From Gammaproteobacteria bacterium (GTDB lineage: Bacteria > Pseudomonadota > Gammaproteobacteria > Thiohalomonadales > Thiohalomonadaceae): a stretch of 64,000 bases of DNA. Shown here piece by piece: positions 22,265-31,883 of the stretch (its first letter is position 1; each line of letters starts with the position of its first letter). The position numbers and the translations under genes were made by a program. The stretch spans positions 62,001 to 126,000 of the forward strand of contig JANJXC010000038.1 in assembly GCA_024709225.1 (NCBI GenBank). The letters run 5' to 3'. Below the pieces are notes generated by a model. The model saw only the letters and a program-made list of their open reading frames with translations, was not told the DNA's origin and did not search any database.

Positions 22265-22444
22265 TCAGGAGGTAAAGGCGGCTTCCAGCCGATCTTCCCA
22301 GTTTTCCGGGGTGTTTTCGTAGGTGGGCTTGACGTCGATGCGGAAAAACATCTCCCCCTTGGCGCGCTGGCGAACCACCTCGATGAGGTCTTCGAAGTCG
22401 TCCAGCTGGGGGTTCTGGATCATGATCTCGCTCAGATAAAGCAT
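22265..22444 (-). CDS. Small conserved hypothetical protein (59 aa)
   Basis: MLYLSEIMIQNPQLDDFEDLIEVVRQRAKGEMFFRIDVKPTYENTPENWEDRLEAAFTS; first gene of leftward block. Confidence 0.6.
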   Translation of the reverse strand: MLYLSEIMIQNPQLDDFEDLIEVVRQRAKGEMFFRIDVKPTYENTPENWEDRLEAAFTS

Positions 22445-22471
22445 CGCTTGCCTCGCCAACCGGTTAACTTT

Positions 22472-22489
22472 ATATAGGTGTGCCTATAT
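22472..22489. promoter_or_regulatory. Inverted repeat ATATAGG-tgtg-CCTATAT in the divergent dsr promoter region
   Basis: Perfect 7-bp arms, 4-nt spacer. Confidence 0.4.
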
Positions 22490-22965
22490 GTGTGGCACCT
22501 ACCGCGGTCCTTCAAGGGCCGGATAGTTAAGAGAATCGCTATGTAATGATATTGAACCCCATGCCGGGCACGTGGACAAGCCTGATTTTGTCCTGACACT
22601 CGCACCATGACGGCGCCCGCAACGTTTCCTTATAACTTATATACAACATTAGAAAGAAACCGCATCCAATTGATTATTATCAGTTAATAGCTTAACTTAT
22701 ACCACTATAACCCATACTGCGAAGGCGTTTTGTATATCCCATTCAGGATAGGCATCCCCCACCCCTCCCCCCCATCGGAAGGATACTTCGCTTCATTATG
22801 AACTTCTAAACTTCGCGCCATGTTGGAAAGGACCATCCGGTTTCGTCCTCTTCAGACAGGTAGTTGTGCCCGGTGCCGCCACACGTCGCCGGGCCAGATG
22901 GACGGCCAAGGTACCCTCCTCCGGCCGCCCCGAAACCCCACAGATCTCTGACGGGAGAATGACTA

Positions 22966-24222
22966 ATGGCTACTAAGATGCATAAAACCCCGATGCTGGA
23001 CCAGCTGGAGAGCGGCCCGTGGCCGTCCTTCGTGACCGGCCTGAAGCGCCTGGCTACCGATGAAGGCAAGCCTTACGCCGACATGATGAAGGACCTGCTC
23101 GGTCAGCTGGAAACTTCCTACACCACCCGCAAGGGCTACTGGAAGGGTGGTACCGTAGGTGTGGTCGGTTACGGCGGCGGCGTCATTCCCCGCTTCACCG
23201 AGCTGCACGACGAGAACAAGAAGCCCCTGTTCCCGAAGGCTGCCGAGTTCCATACCCTGCGTATCATGCCGCCGGCCGGCATGCACTACACCACCGACAT
23301 CATGCGCAAGTTCTGCGACGTGTGGGACAAGTACGGCTCCGGCCTGATTGCCTTCCACGGCCAGTCCGGCGACATCATGTTCCAGGGCTGCACCACCGAC
23401 AACGTCCAGCCGGCCTTCGACGAGCTGAACGAGATGGGCTTTGACCTGGGTGGCGCCGGCCCCGCCGTACGCACCGGTATGTCCTGCGTCGGTGCTGCGC
23501 GTTGCGAGCACTCCTGCGCCAACGAGCAGAAGATTCACCGTACCCTGGTGAACCGCTTCCTCGACGACATGCACCGTCCGGCCCTGCCGTACAAGTTCAA
23601 GTTCAAGGTCTCCGGCTGCCCCAACGACTGCATGAACTCCATCCAGCGCGCTGACCTGGCCACCATCGGCACCTGGCGCGACGACATGAAGGTCGACCAG
23701 GCCGAAGTGAAGAACTTCGTCAATGCCAAGGGCCGCAAGTACGTCATCGACAACGTCATCACCCGTTGCCCGACCCAGGCCCTGAGCCTGAACGACGACG
23801 ACACCCTGGCCGTGGACAACAAGAACTGCGTCCGCTGCATGCACTGCATCAACGTCATGACCAAGGCTCTGTCCCCCGGCGATGACAAGGGCGTTACCCT
23901 GCTGGTTGGCGGCAAGCGCACTCTGAAGATCGGCGATCTGATGGGCACCGTGGTGGTTCCCTTCATGAAGCTGGACACCGACGAGGACTACGAGGCCCTG
24001 GAAGAACTGGCCGGCAACATGATCGACTTCTTCGCCGAGAACGCTCTGGAGCACGAGCGTACCGGTGAGATGATCGAGCGTATCGGCCTGGTGAACTTCC
24101 TGGAAGGCATCGGTCTGGAGATCGATCCCAACATGATCACCAACCCGCGCATGAACCCCTATGTCCGCACCGATGGCTGGGACGAAGAGGCCCAGAAGTG
24201 GTTCGAGCGTAAGGCTGGCTAA
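22966..24222 (+). CDS. dsrA: Dissimilatory sulfite reductase alpha subunit (reverse type)
   Basis: Siroheme/4Fe-4S Cys motifs (GMSCVGAARCEHSC, KVSGCPNDCMNS) plus ferredoxin domain NCVRCMHCINVM. Confidence 0.98.
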   Translation: MATKMHKTPMLDQLESGPWPSFVTGLKRLATDEGKPYADMMKDLLGQLETSYTTRKGYWKGGTVGVVGYGGGVIPRFTELHDENKKPLFPKAAEFHTLRIMPPAGMHYTTDIMRKFCDVWDKYGSGLIAFHGQSGDIMFQGCTTDNVQPAFDELNEMGFDLGGAGPAVRTGMSCVGAARCEHSCANEQKIHRTLVNRFLDDMHRPALPYKFKFKVSGCPNDCMNSIQRADLATIGTWRDDMKVDQAEVKNFVNAKGRKYVIDNVITRCPTQALSLNDDDTLAVDNKNCVRCMHCINVMTKALSPGDDKGVTLLVGGKRTLKIGDLMGTVVVPFMKLDTDEDYEALEELAGNMIDFFAENALEHERTGEMIERIGLVNFLEGIGLEIDPNMITNPRMNPYVRTDGWDEEAQKWFERKAG

Positions 24223-24318
24223 GCGGTCGGTCCAACGGCAATCGCGGGGCGTTCCGGGCAACCGGCACGCCCCGCAAACTAAATAACGACGAATTTCTGA
24301 GTGTAATTGGAGGTAATT

Positions 24319-25389
24319 ATGTCTGCACCTCGCATGCCCATCGAGAGTGGTGTACCGGATCCGTTCCCGTATATGCACCCCACGCTGAAGAAGAACTTCG
24401 GCCAGTGGAAGTATCATGACCGTCCGCGCCCGGGCGTCCTGCACCACGTCGCCAAGAGCGGCGAAGAAGTCTGGACCGTGCGTGCCGGTACCCAGCGTCA
24501 GATGGACACCTACACCATCCGCAAGCTGATGGACATCGCCGACCAGTTCGCTGACGGCTATGTGCGCTTCACCATTCGTTCCAACATCGAGTACATGGTC
24601 ACCGACCAGAAGAAGGTCCAGCCGCTGATCGACAAGCTGCAGGCCGAAGGCTTCCCCGTCGGCGGTACCGGTAACTCCGTGTCCATGATCTCCCACACCC
24701 AGGGTTGGCTGCACTGCGACATCCCCGGCACCGACGCTTCCGGCGCCGTGAAGGCCCTGATGGATGAGCTGTACCACGAGTTCACCCACGAAGAGATGCC
24801 GAACCGTGTGCGTATGACCACCTCCTGCTGCCAGATCAACTGCGGCGGCCAGGGTGACATCGCCATCAACATCCAGCACACCAAGCCGCCCAAGATCAAC
24901 CACGATCTGGTCGCCAACGTGTGTGAGCGCCCGTCCGTTGTGGCCCGTTGCCCGGTTGCGGCCATCCGCCCGGCCATGGTCAACGGCAAGCCCTCGCTGG
25001 AAGTCGACGAGAAGAAGTGCATCTGCTGCGGCGCCTGCTTCCCGCCCTGCCCGCCGATGCAGATCAACGATCCGGAGCACTCCAAGCTGGCCATCTGGGT
25101 TGGCGGCAAGAACTCCAACGCCCGTTCCAAGCCGACCTTCCACAAGCTGGTCGCCGCTGGTATCCCGAACAACCCGCCGCGCTGGCCCGAAGCCGCCGCT
25201 GTGGTGAAGAACATCCTGGGTGCCTACAAGAAGGATGCCAAGGACTACGAGCGTATGAACGAGTGGATCGACCGTATCGGTTGGCCGCGCTTCTTCGAGC
25301 TGACCGGCCTGCCGTTCACCAAGTACCACATCGACAACTGGCGTGGTGGCCGCGTGAACCTCAACGCCTCTGCTCACATCCGCTTCTAA
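24319..25389 (+). CDS. dsrB: Dissimilatory sulfite reductase beta subunit
   Basis: RMTTSCCQINCGGQGDIAINIQ, KKCICCGACFPPCPPMQI; ATG at 24319. Confidence 0.98.
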   Translation: MSAPRMPIESGVPDPFPYMHPTLKKNFGQWKYHDRPRPGVLHHVAKSGEEVWTVRAGTQRQMDTYTIRKLMDIADQFADGYVRFTIRSNIEYMVTDQKKVQPLIDKLQAEGFPVGGTGNSVSMISHTQGWLHCDIPGTDASGAVKALMDELYHEFTHEEMPNRVRMTTSCCQINCGGQGDIAINIQHTKPPKINHDLVANVCERPSVVARCPVAAIRPAMVNGKPSLEVDEKKCICCGACFPPCPPMQINDPEHSKLAIWVGGKNSNARSKPTFHKLVAAGIPNNPPRWPEAAAVVKNILGAYKKDAKDYERMNEWIDRIGWPRFFELTGLPFTKYHIDNWRGGRVNLNASAHIRF

Positions 25390-25413
25390 GATACGGATAA
25401 AAGGAAGAGGTCA

Positions 25414-25806
25414 ATGAAGTTTACGATTCAGATCAACGAAGGCCCGTACACTCATCAGGCATCTGATACGGCGTACAACTTCGCCACGGCAGCACTGGCA
25501 GCAGGACACGAGATCTATCGCGTGTTCTTCTATCACGACGGCGTAAACAACGCGACCCGTCTGAGCACTCCGCCGCAGGATGATCGCAACGTGATCAACC
25601 GCTGGAGTGACCTGGCTGCCAAGCACAACCTTGATCTCGTCGTATGCGTAGCCGCGGCCCAGCGCCGCGGCATCGCTGACGCCGATGAGGCCAAGCGCAA
25701 TGGCAAGAACGCTGACAACATCGCTCCCGGCTTCCGGATCTCCGGTCTGGGCCAGCTGATCGAGGGCGGTATTCAGTCCGATCGCCTCGTCGTGTTTGGC
25801 GATTGA
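25414..25806 (+). CDS. dsrE: Sulfurtransferase DsrE
   Basis: MKFTIQINEGPYTHQASDTAYNFATAALAAGHEIYRVFFYHDGV; catalytic-type Cys in LDLVVCVAAAQRRG. Confidence 0.96.
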   Translation: MKFTIQINEGPYTHQASDTAYNFATAALAAGHEIYRVFFYHDGVNNATRLSTPPQDDRNVINRWSDLAAKHNLDLVVCVAAAQRRGIADADEAKRNGKNADNIAPGFRISGLGQLIEGGIQSDRLVVFGD

Positions 25807-25822
25807 TACGGGAGAGAGAGTG

Positions 25823-26212
25823 ATGAGTGACGAAGAAATGATGGAAGGCGGCGTGCAGAAGAAGTTCTGCTATGTAAACCGCACGGCTCCGTACGGCACG
25901 GTTTATGCGCTGGAATCCCTGGAAGTGGTGCTGATCGGTGCCGCCTTCGAGCAGGACGTCTCCGTGATCTTTATGGACGACGGCGTGTTCCAGCTCACCA
26001 AGGGGCAGGATACGGCCGGCATCGGCATGAAGAATTTCTCCCCCACCTACCGTGCGCTCGAGATGTACGACGTTGAAAAACTGTACGTCTCCAAGGAGTC
26101 GCTGGAAGCACGTGGCCTGAGCGAAGACGACCTGCTGGTGGACGTCGAAGTGAAGACTGCGGCTGAAATCCGCGACCTTATGGAAGAGCAGGACGTAATC
26201 CTGACCTTTTAA
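25823..26212 (+). CDS. dsrF: DsrF
   Basis: TusC-like; APYGTVYALESLEVVLIGAAFEQDVSVIFMDDGVFQLTKGQDT. Confidence 0.96.
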   Translation: MSDEEMMEGGVQKKFCYVNRTAPYGTVYALESLEVVLIGAAFEQDVSVIFMDDGVFQLTKGQDTAGIGMKNFSPTYRALEMYDVEKLYVSKESLEARGLSEDDLLVDVEVKTAAEIRDLMEEQDVILTF

Positions 26213-26226
26213 CCGGGGAAAACGAA

Positions 26227-26526
26227 ATGCTGCATACCGTAAACAAGTCGCCGTTTCAGAAGAACACCTTTGAAAGCTGCATCAAGCACGCTGCAAAAGG
26301 CAGCGCCGTCCTGTTGATCGAGGATGGCGTTTACGCTGCACTGAAGGACTCCGCTGTGTCCGCCAAAGTGCAGCAGGCCATGGGTGATATCACCTTTTAT
26401 GCCCTGGAGCCGGACGTCAACGCCCGTGGTCTGAAGGGTAAAGTGATGGATGGTATCAATCTGGTCGATTACGCCGGGTTTGTTGACCTGACCGTCAAGT
26501 TTGATCGTGTTCAATCCTGGCTGTAA
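26227..26526 (+). CDS. dsrH: DsrH
   Basis: TusB-like; MLHTVNKSPFQKNTFESCIKHAAKGSAVLLIEDGVYAAL. Confidence 0.96.
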   Translation: MLHTVNKSPFQKNTFESCIKHAAKGSAVLLIEDGVYAALKDSAVSAKVQQAMGDITFYALEPDVNARGLKGKVMDGINLVDYAGFVDLTVKFDRVQSWL

Positions 26527-26565
26527 GCCTGTTCATTCAATCCAACTGATTGAGGAGATAATGTC

Positions 26566-26901
26566 ATGGGTACTATGACTGCTGGTGGTAAGACTGTAGA
26601 AGTCGATGAGGAAGGTTACCTGGTCAACATCAACGACTGGAACCGCGATATCGCTGTGGAGCTGGCCAAGTCCGAGAACGTCGAGATGACCGACTCCCAC
26701 TGGGAAGTGATCGACTTCCTGCGCGAGTACTACAACGAGTACCAGATCGCTCCGGCCGTTCGCGTTCTGACCAAGGCCATCGGCAAGAAGCTTGGCCCTG
26801 AGAAGGGCAACAGCAAGTACCTGTACGAGCTGTTCCCGTACGGTCCCGCCAAGCAGGCCTGTAAGATCGGTGGCCTGCCGAAGCCGACCGGCTGCATCTA
26901 A
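26566..26901 (+). CDS. dsrC: DsrC
   Basis: C-terminal arm YGPAKQACKIGGLPKPTGCI with both conserved cysteines. Confidence 0.97.
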   Translation: MGTMTAGGKTVEVDEEGYLVNINDWNRDIAVELAKSENVEMTDSHWEVIDFLREYYNEYQIAPAVRVLTKAIGKKLGPEKGNSKYLYELFPYGPAKQACKIGGLPKPTGCI

Positions 26902-26910
26902 AGCTGCGCC

Positions 26911-26936
26911 TGGGGGGCGCTCGCGCCCCCCACCCT
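26911..26936 (+). terminator. Intrinsic terminator after dsrC
   Basis: tggggggcgctcgcgccccccaccctttttc: GC-rich hairpin plus T5. Confidence 0.75.
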
Positions 26937-26966
26937 TTTTCAATTCTCTAGCGAGGGTCGATACGA

Positions 26967-27695
26967 ATGTCGTTCCTGACAGTGCTCTATGCACTCTTGT
27001 TCTATACCGCCACGGCGTTGTTCATCGTCGGCCTGGCCTACAAGATTCGCCAGTACGCCACGACGCCCGCACCGCTCAAGATTCCCACGACACCTGCGCC
27101 TACCACTACCGGCGGCGTGGTGTTCCGCATGGCCCGTGAGGTCGTGCTGTTCGAAAGCCTGTTCAAGTCCAACAAGTGGATCTGGATCTTCGGCTGGATG
27201 TTCCATGTTGCCCTGGCCCTGGTGATCCTGCGCCACTTCCGCTACTTCCAGGAGCCGGTCTGGGGGATCATCACCTTTATCCAGCCCTTCGGCATGTATG
27301 CCGGCTTCTTCATGGTGCTGGGGCTGCTCGGTCTGTGGGCGCGCCGCATCGTTGTCGAGCGCATCCGCTACATCACCGGTCCGTCCGATCACCTGATGCT
27401 GGCCCTGCTGGTGGGCATCGGCTTCAGCGGCCTGATGATGAAATTCGTGAATCACACCGACATCGTCATGGTGAAGGCCTTCTTCCTGGGCCTGCTGCGT
27501 TTCGACCTGCAACCGCTGCCCAGTGACACCCCGCTGCTGGTCCATCTCGGACTGGTCGCCCTGCTGCTGATCATCTTCCCGTTCAGCAAGCTGCTGCATG
27601 CGCCGGGCGTGTTCTTCAGCCCGACCCGCAATCAGGTCGACAACCCGCGCGAGCGTCGCCATCTGGCGCCGTGGGCTGCGGAACTCGACAAGTAA
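26967..27695 (+). CDS. dsrM: DsrM, cytochrome b-type membrane subunit
   Basis: NarI-like multi-TM protein preceding dsrK. Confidence 0.94.
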   Translation: MSFLTVLYALLFYTATALFIVGLAYKIRQYATTPAPLKIPTTPAPTTTGGVVFRMAREVVLFESLFKSNKWIWIFGWMFHVALALVILRHFRYFQEPVWGIITFIQPFGMYAGFFMVLGLLGLWARRIVVERIRYITGPSDHLMLALLVGIGFSGLMMKFVNHTDIVMVKAFFLGLLRFDLQPLPSDTPLLVHLGLVALLLIIFPFSKLLHAPGVFFSPTRNQVDNPRERRHLAPWAAELDK

Positions 27696-27731
27696 CCGAA
27701 CTTTAGCGCTTGAACGTATAAGGAGAAACGC

Positions 27732-29300
27732 GTGGCTGCAGCCAAGTTTGACACGCCGAACATGCGGGAGTACCCGAGCATTCCTGCCCTCCAGCCGGAT
27801 GCGACGGCGCACCTGAAGTCTTTCCTTGCGGCACCGGAGCACAACAGCTTCCTCGGTTTCCCCGATGAACTGGTGGAGAACTGGCAGGAGAAGGCCATCG
27901 AGAAGATGGGCGACCTGCTGGGCAAGTACCGTGGCTTCCGTGTATTCATGGATGCCTGCGTCAAGTGCGGCTCCTGCACCGACAAGTGCCACTACTTCCA
28001 GGGTACTTCCGACCCGAAGAACATGCCGGTGGCGCGCCAGGACCTGCTGCGCAGCGTCTATCGCCGCCACTTTACCCTGGCCGGCAAGTTCTTCCCCTGG
28101 CTGGTCGGCGCCCGTGACCTGACCCGTGAAGTGCTGGACGAGTGGTACAGCTACTTCCATCAGTGCTCGCAGTGCCGCCGCTGCTCGGTGTTCTGCCCCT
28201 ACGGCATCGACACCGCCGAGGTCTCCATGGCCGCCCGCGAGATCATGGATTCCATCGGCTACGGCCAGAAGTACTGCAATGAGATCCTCGGCAAGGTGCA
28301 GAAGGTCGGCAACAACCTGGGCCTGCCCGGCCCGGCGCTGGAAGCCACGCTGGAAGAGTTCGCCGAAGAGATCTCCGACGAAACCGGCTGTGACGTGAAG
28401 ATCCCGCTGGACGTGGAAGGCGCCGACGTGCTGCTGATCACCCCGTCCGCCGACTTCTTCGCCGAACCGCACATCGACGGCCTGATGGGTTACGCCAAGG
28501 TGTTCCACGCCGCCGGCGTCAGCTGGACCCTGTCCACCTATGCCTCGGAAGCAGCCAACTTCTCCATGTTCATCGGTTCCTACTCGAACATGAAGAAGGT
28601 CGCCGAGCGCATCCGCAAGGCCGCCATCGACCTCAAGGTCAAGCGCATCATCGTCGGCGAGTGCGGCCATGCCTGGCGTGTCGCCTACAGCTTCTGGAAC
28701 ACCCTCACCGGTGTGGGTTCCGGCGCGGATGATCCGTACGCCATCCAGCTGCAGAAGCAGCTGGATCACAGCTACCCGATCCCGCAGCACATCTGCGAGT
28801 TCACCTGGGATCAGATCCAGCAGGGCAAGCTCACGTTCGACAAGTCGCAGAACGATCACCGCACGGTGACCTTCCACGACTCATGCAACGTGGCGCGCGC
28901 CACCCGCATGGGCACCGAAGCCGGCGGCCAGTTCGACATCCCGCGCAACGTCATCAAGGCGGTGTGCAACAACTATGTCGACATGGACCCGGACACCATC
29001 CGCGAGGTGACCTACTGCTGCGGCGGTGGCGGCGGCCTGCTGACCGACGACTTGATGGAACTCCGTGTCAAGGGCGCTCTGCCCCGCATGGAGGCGCTGA
29101 AGAAGGTGATCAACGAAGACAAGGTCAACGCCATGGCGGCGATCTGTGCCATCTGCAAGGCGCAGTTCACCAAGGTCATGCCGTATTACGGCATCCCCAT
29201 GGACACCATTGTCAGTCTGCACCAGCTGGTGAAGGACGCGATCATTCTTCCGGGACAGGGAGAAGAAGAGGCGGAGCCGGCAGCAGAGGCCACCGAGTAA
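27732..29300 (+). CDS. dsrK: DsrK, HdrD-like Fe-S subunit
   Basis: CVKCGSCTDKCHYF, CSQCRRCSVFCPYG and CCG motif YCCGGGGGL; GTG start. Confidence 0.95.
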   Translation: MAAAKFDTPNMREYPSIPALQPDATAHLKSFLAAPEHNSFLGFPDELVENWQEKAIEKMGDLLGKYRGFRVFMDACVKCGSCTDKCHYFQGTSDPKNMPVARQDLLRSVYRRHFTLAGKFFPWLVGARDLTREVLDEWYSYFHQCSQCRRCSVFCPYGIDTAEVSMAAREIMDSIGYGQKYCNEILGKVQKVGNNLGLPGPALEATLEEFAEEISDETGCDVKIPLDVEGADVLLITPSADFFAEPHIDGLMGYAKVFHAAGVSWTLSTYASEAANFSMFIGSYSNMKKVAERIRKAAIDLKVKRIIVGECGHAWRVAYSFWNTLTGVGSGADDPYAIQLQKQLDHSYPIPQHICEFTWDQIQQGKLTFDKSQNDHRTVTFHDSCNVARATRMGTEAGGQFDIPRNVIKAVCNNYVDMDPDTIREVTYCCGGGGGLLTDDLMELRVKGALPRMEALKKVINEDKVNAMAAICAICKAQFTKVMPYYGIPMDTIVSLHQLVKDAIILPGQGEEEAEPAAEATE

Positions 29301-29376
29301 CAATAAATAAATTCACATCCCGCGGTGAAACGGTTTCACCGGGGGGAGACAAGGCTACAGGCATAGGAGAGTGAAA

Positions 29377-31365
29377 ATGGCAACTTCTAGCGACGACATG
29401 AAGAAAGGTTTTACGTACCGCCGCTACAAGGACGGCGACAGCAAGAGCCGTCCGTTCTCTCAGGAAATCTGGCAGGCGAGCTGGTCCCACAAGTGCCCGA
29501 CCTACGTGCACCGCACCCCGCCCTGCCAGGGTAGCTGCCCCTCCGGTCACGACATCCGCGGCTGGCTGGACATCGTGCGCGGCATCGAGAAGCCGACCGC
29601 CGGCATGACCATGCAGGAATATGCCTTCCGCCGCAACACCAATGCCAACCCGTTCCCGGCCATCATGGGCCGCGTCTGCCCCGCTCCCTGCGAGGATGGC
29701 TGCAACCGCAACCAGGTGGACGAGCAGGTCGGCATCAACTCCGTCGAGCAGTACATCGGTGACCAGGCCCTGGCCAACGGCTACAAGTTCGAAGCCGGCG
29801 CCGACACCGGCAAGAAGGTTGCCGTCATCGGTGGCGGCCCCGCCGGCCTCGCCGCTGCCTACCAGCTGCGCCGCAAGGGTCACGCCGTGACCGTGTTCGA
29901 GCAGAAGGAACAGCTGGGCGGCATGATGCGCTACGGCATCCCCGGCTACCGTACTCCGCGCGACGTGCTGGACGGCGAAATCAACCGTATCGTCGAGATG
30001 GGCGTCACCATCAAGACCGGCGTGAAGATCGGCAAGGACATCACCGTCGAGCAGCTGGCCAAGGATTTCAATGCCGTGCTGTTCGCCATGGGTGCGTGGT
30101 CCGGCCGCAACCTGCCCGTCCCCGGCGCCGATGCCGTCAACTGCATCACCGGCGTGGCCTTCCTGGCCGCCTTCAATGAAGGCCGTCTGAAGCACGTCAC
30201 CGGCAAGGTGGTGGTCATCGGTGGTGGTGATACCTCCATCGACGTCGCCTCCGTCGCCCGCCGTCTCGGCCACATCACCGTGGAGAACGAGAAGGACCGT
30301 CCGGAGCACGTCATCATCAACCAGACCGCGCACGACGTGGCCATGACCGCCAACCGTCAGGGCGCCGACGTCATGCTGATCTCCCGCTCCCCCATCAGCA
30401 AGATGCCGGCGGCGCAGCATGAAATCGAAGACGCCACCCGTGAAGGTGTGGAGATCGTCGGTCAGCTGAGCCCGGTCGAAGTGATCAAGGGCAAGGATGG
30501 CCGTGCCACCGCCCTGCGCGTAGTCAAGCTGGCGGAAGACGGCAAGACGCCGATCGAAGGTTCCGAGTACAACATCGAGTGCGAGCTGATCGTTGCTGCC
30601 ATCGGCCAGACTGGTGATGTTGCCGGCTTCGAAGGTTTTGCCAATGACAAGGGCCTGGTCGGTGCCGACAAGCACTTCCAGGTTCCCGGCAAGCCGGGCT
30701 TCTTTGCCTGCGGTGACATCGTGCGTCCGCACCTGCTGACCACCGCCATCGGCCAGGCCTCCATCGCCGTGGAGAGCATCGAGCATTACCTGAAGAATGA
30801 AGAGTTCGTGCACCGCCCGAAGGTGGACGTGCACCACTTCAACCTGATGGAAAAGCTGATGGAAACCGGCCTGCAGCCGCAGCATTTCGAGGCCGCAGAC
30901 AAGGATTCCATCGTCAAGGCGGAAGGCTTTGCCAAGGACATCGACCGCGGTCTGCGCGGCACCTCCGAGGCCAAGTTCGCGGTGCACAACTACGAAGACC
31001 GCTCCTTCGCCGAGATCATCCCCGCCGACGAGCTGTTCCTGGGCCACTTCAACTACACCCCGCGCAACAAGCGTGACCACATCATGGTCAATGCCGATGA
31101 GGTGCTGGGCCACTTCCAGGAGCGTCTGGTTGCACTGGATGAGAAGAAGGCGATTGACGAGGCCAAGCGCTGCATGAGCTGCGGCATGTGCTTCGAGTGC
31201 GACAACTGCGTGGTATTCTGCCCGCAGACCGCGGTGAAGCGCGTTCCGGCCAAGGAGAAGACCACCGGCCGTTACGTCTACACCGACTACTCGATGTGCA
31301 TCGGCTGCCATATCTGTGCCGACGTATGTCCGACCGGCTACATCCAGATGGGTATGGGCGACTAA
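29377..31365 (+). CDS. dsrL: DsrL, Fe-S flavoprotein NAD(P)H:acceptor oxidoreductase
   Basis: GltB/NfnB-like; VAVIGGGPAGLAAAYQLRRKGHAVTVFEQ and C-terminal 2x[4Fe-4S] domain. Confidence 0.95.
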   Translation: MATSSDDMKKGFTYRRYKDGDSKSRPFSQEIWQASWSHKCPTYVHRTPPCQGSCPSGHDIRGWLDIVRGIEKPTAGMTMQEYAFRRNTNANPFPAIMGRVCPAPCEDGCNRNQVDEQVGINSVEQYIGDQALANGYKFEAGADTGKKVAVIGGGPAGLAAAYQLRRKGHAVTVFEQKEQLGGMMRYGIPGYRTPRDVLDGEINRIVEMGVTIKTGVKIGKDITVEQLAKDFNAVLFAMGAWSGRNLPVPGADAVNCITGVAFLAAFNEGRLKHVTGKVVVIGGGDTSIDVASVARRLGHITVENEKDRPEHVIINQTAHDVAMTANRQGADVMLISRSPISKMPAAQHEIEDATREGVEIVGQLSPVEVIKGKDGRATALRVVKLAEDGKTPIEGSEYNIECELIVAAIGQTGDVAGFEGFANDKGLVGADKHFQVPGKPGFFACGDIVRPHLLTTAIGQASIAVESIEHYLKNEEFVHRPKVDVHHFNLMEKLMETGLQPQHFEAADKDSIVKAEGFAKDIDRGLRGTSEAKFAVHNYEDRSFAEIIPADELFLGHFNYTPRNKRDHIMVNADEVLGHFQERLVALDEKKAIDEAKRCMSCGMCFECDNCVVFCPQTAVKRVPAKEKTTGRYVYTDYSMCIGCHICADVCPTGYIQMGMGD

Positions 31366-31376
31366 GGGTGATCCCG

Positions 31377-31883
31377 ATGAAGCGTTTACTGCAGCTTCTC
31401 TCCATGGCAGTGCTGGCGCTGACTCTGTCAGCGCCGGCCCTCGCCGGTGAAGGCGGGAGGACTCCCCTGCCCTCCATTCCCGCGGCCAAGGGCGACCAGT
31501 GTGTGGAAGACACGGCGGTAATGCGCCGTGACCACATGAAGTTCCTCAAGCACCACCGTGACGCCACCATGCACCAGGGCATCCGTACCGAAAAGTACAG
31601 CCTGAAGGCCTGTCTGGAATGTCACGCGCCGGTGGAGGGCGCTACGGCAGCCAATGGCAAGACGGAAGAAGGCCACTTCTGCGTCAATTGCCATGTCTAT
31701 GCCGGTGTCACCCTGGACTGCTTCGAGTGTCACGCCACCAAGCCGGAAACTACCGCGCAGTTCCATCCGCTGGTGAGCCCGGCTTCTGCGGCGCTGAAGG
31801 CAACGGAACGTACCGACTCCACCGTGCTGCTCAACCGCCTGGTGGGGGTCTCTGAGAACAAGGCAGGTGTTGCCCATGAGTGA
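31377..31883 (+). CDS. dsrJ: DsrJ, triheme cytochrome c
   Basis: Signal peptide and three CxxCH (CLECH, CVNCH, CFECH). Confidence 0.95.
   Translation: MKRLLQLLSMAVLALTLSAPALAGEGGRTPLPSIPAAKGDQCVEDTAVMRRDHMKFLKHHRDATMHQGIRTEKYSLKACLECHAPVEGATAANGKTEEGHFCVNCHVYAGVTLDCFECHATKPETTAQFHPLVSPASAALKATERTDSTVLLNRLVGVSENKAGVAHE

Noticed and set aside
22963-25377. 804-aa minus-strand ORF over dsrAB
   Set aside because: Antisense to dsrA and dsrB; no independent coding evidence.
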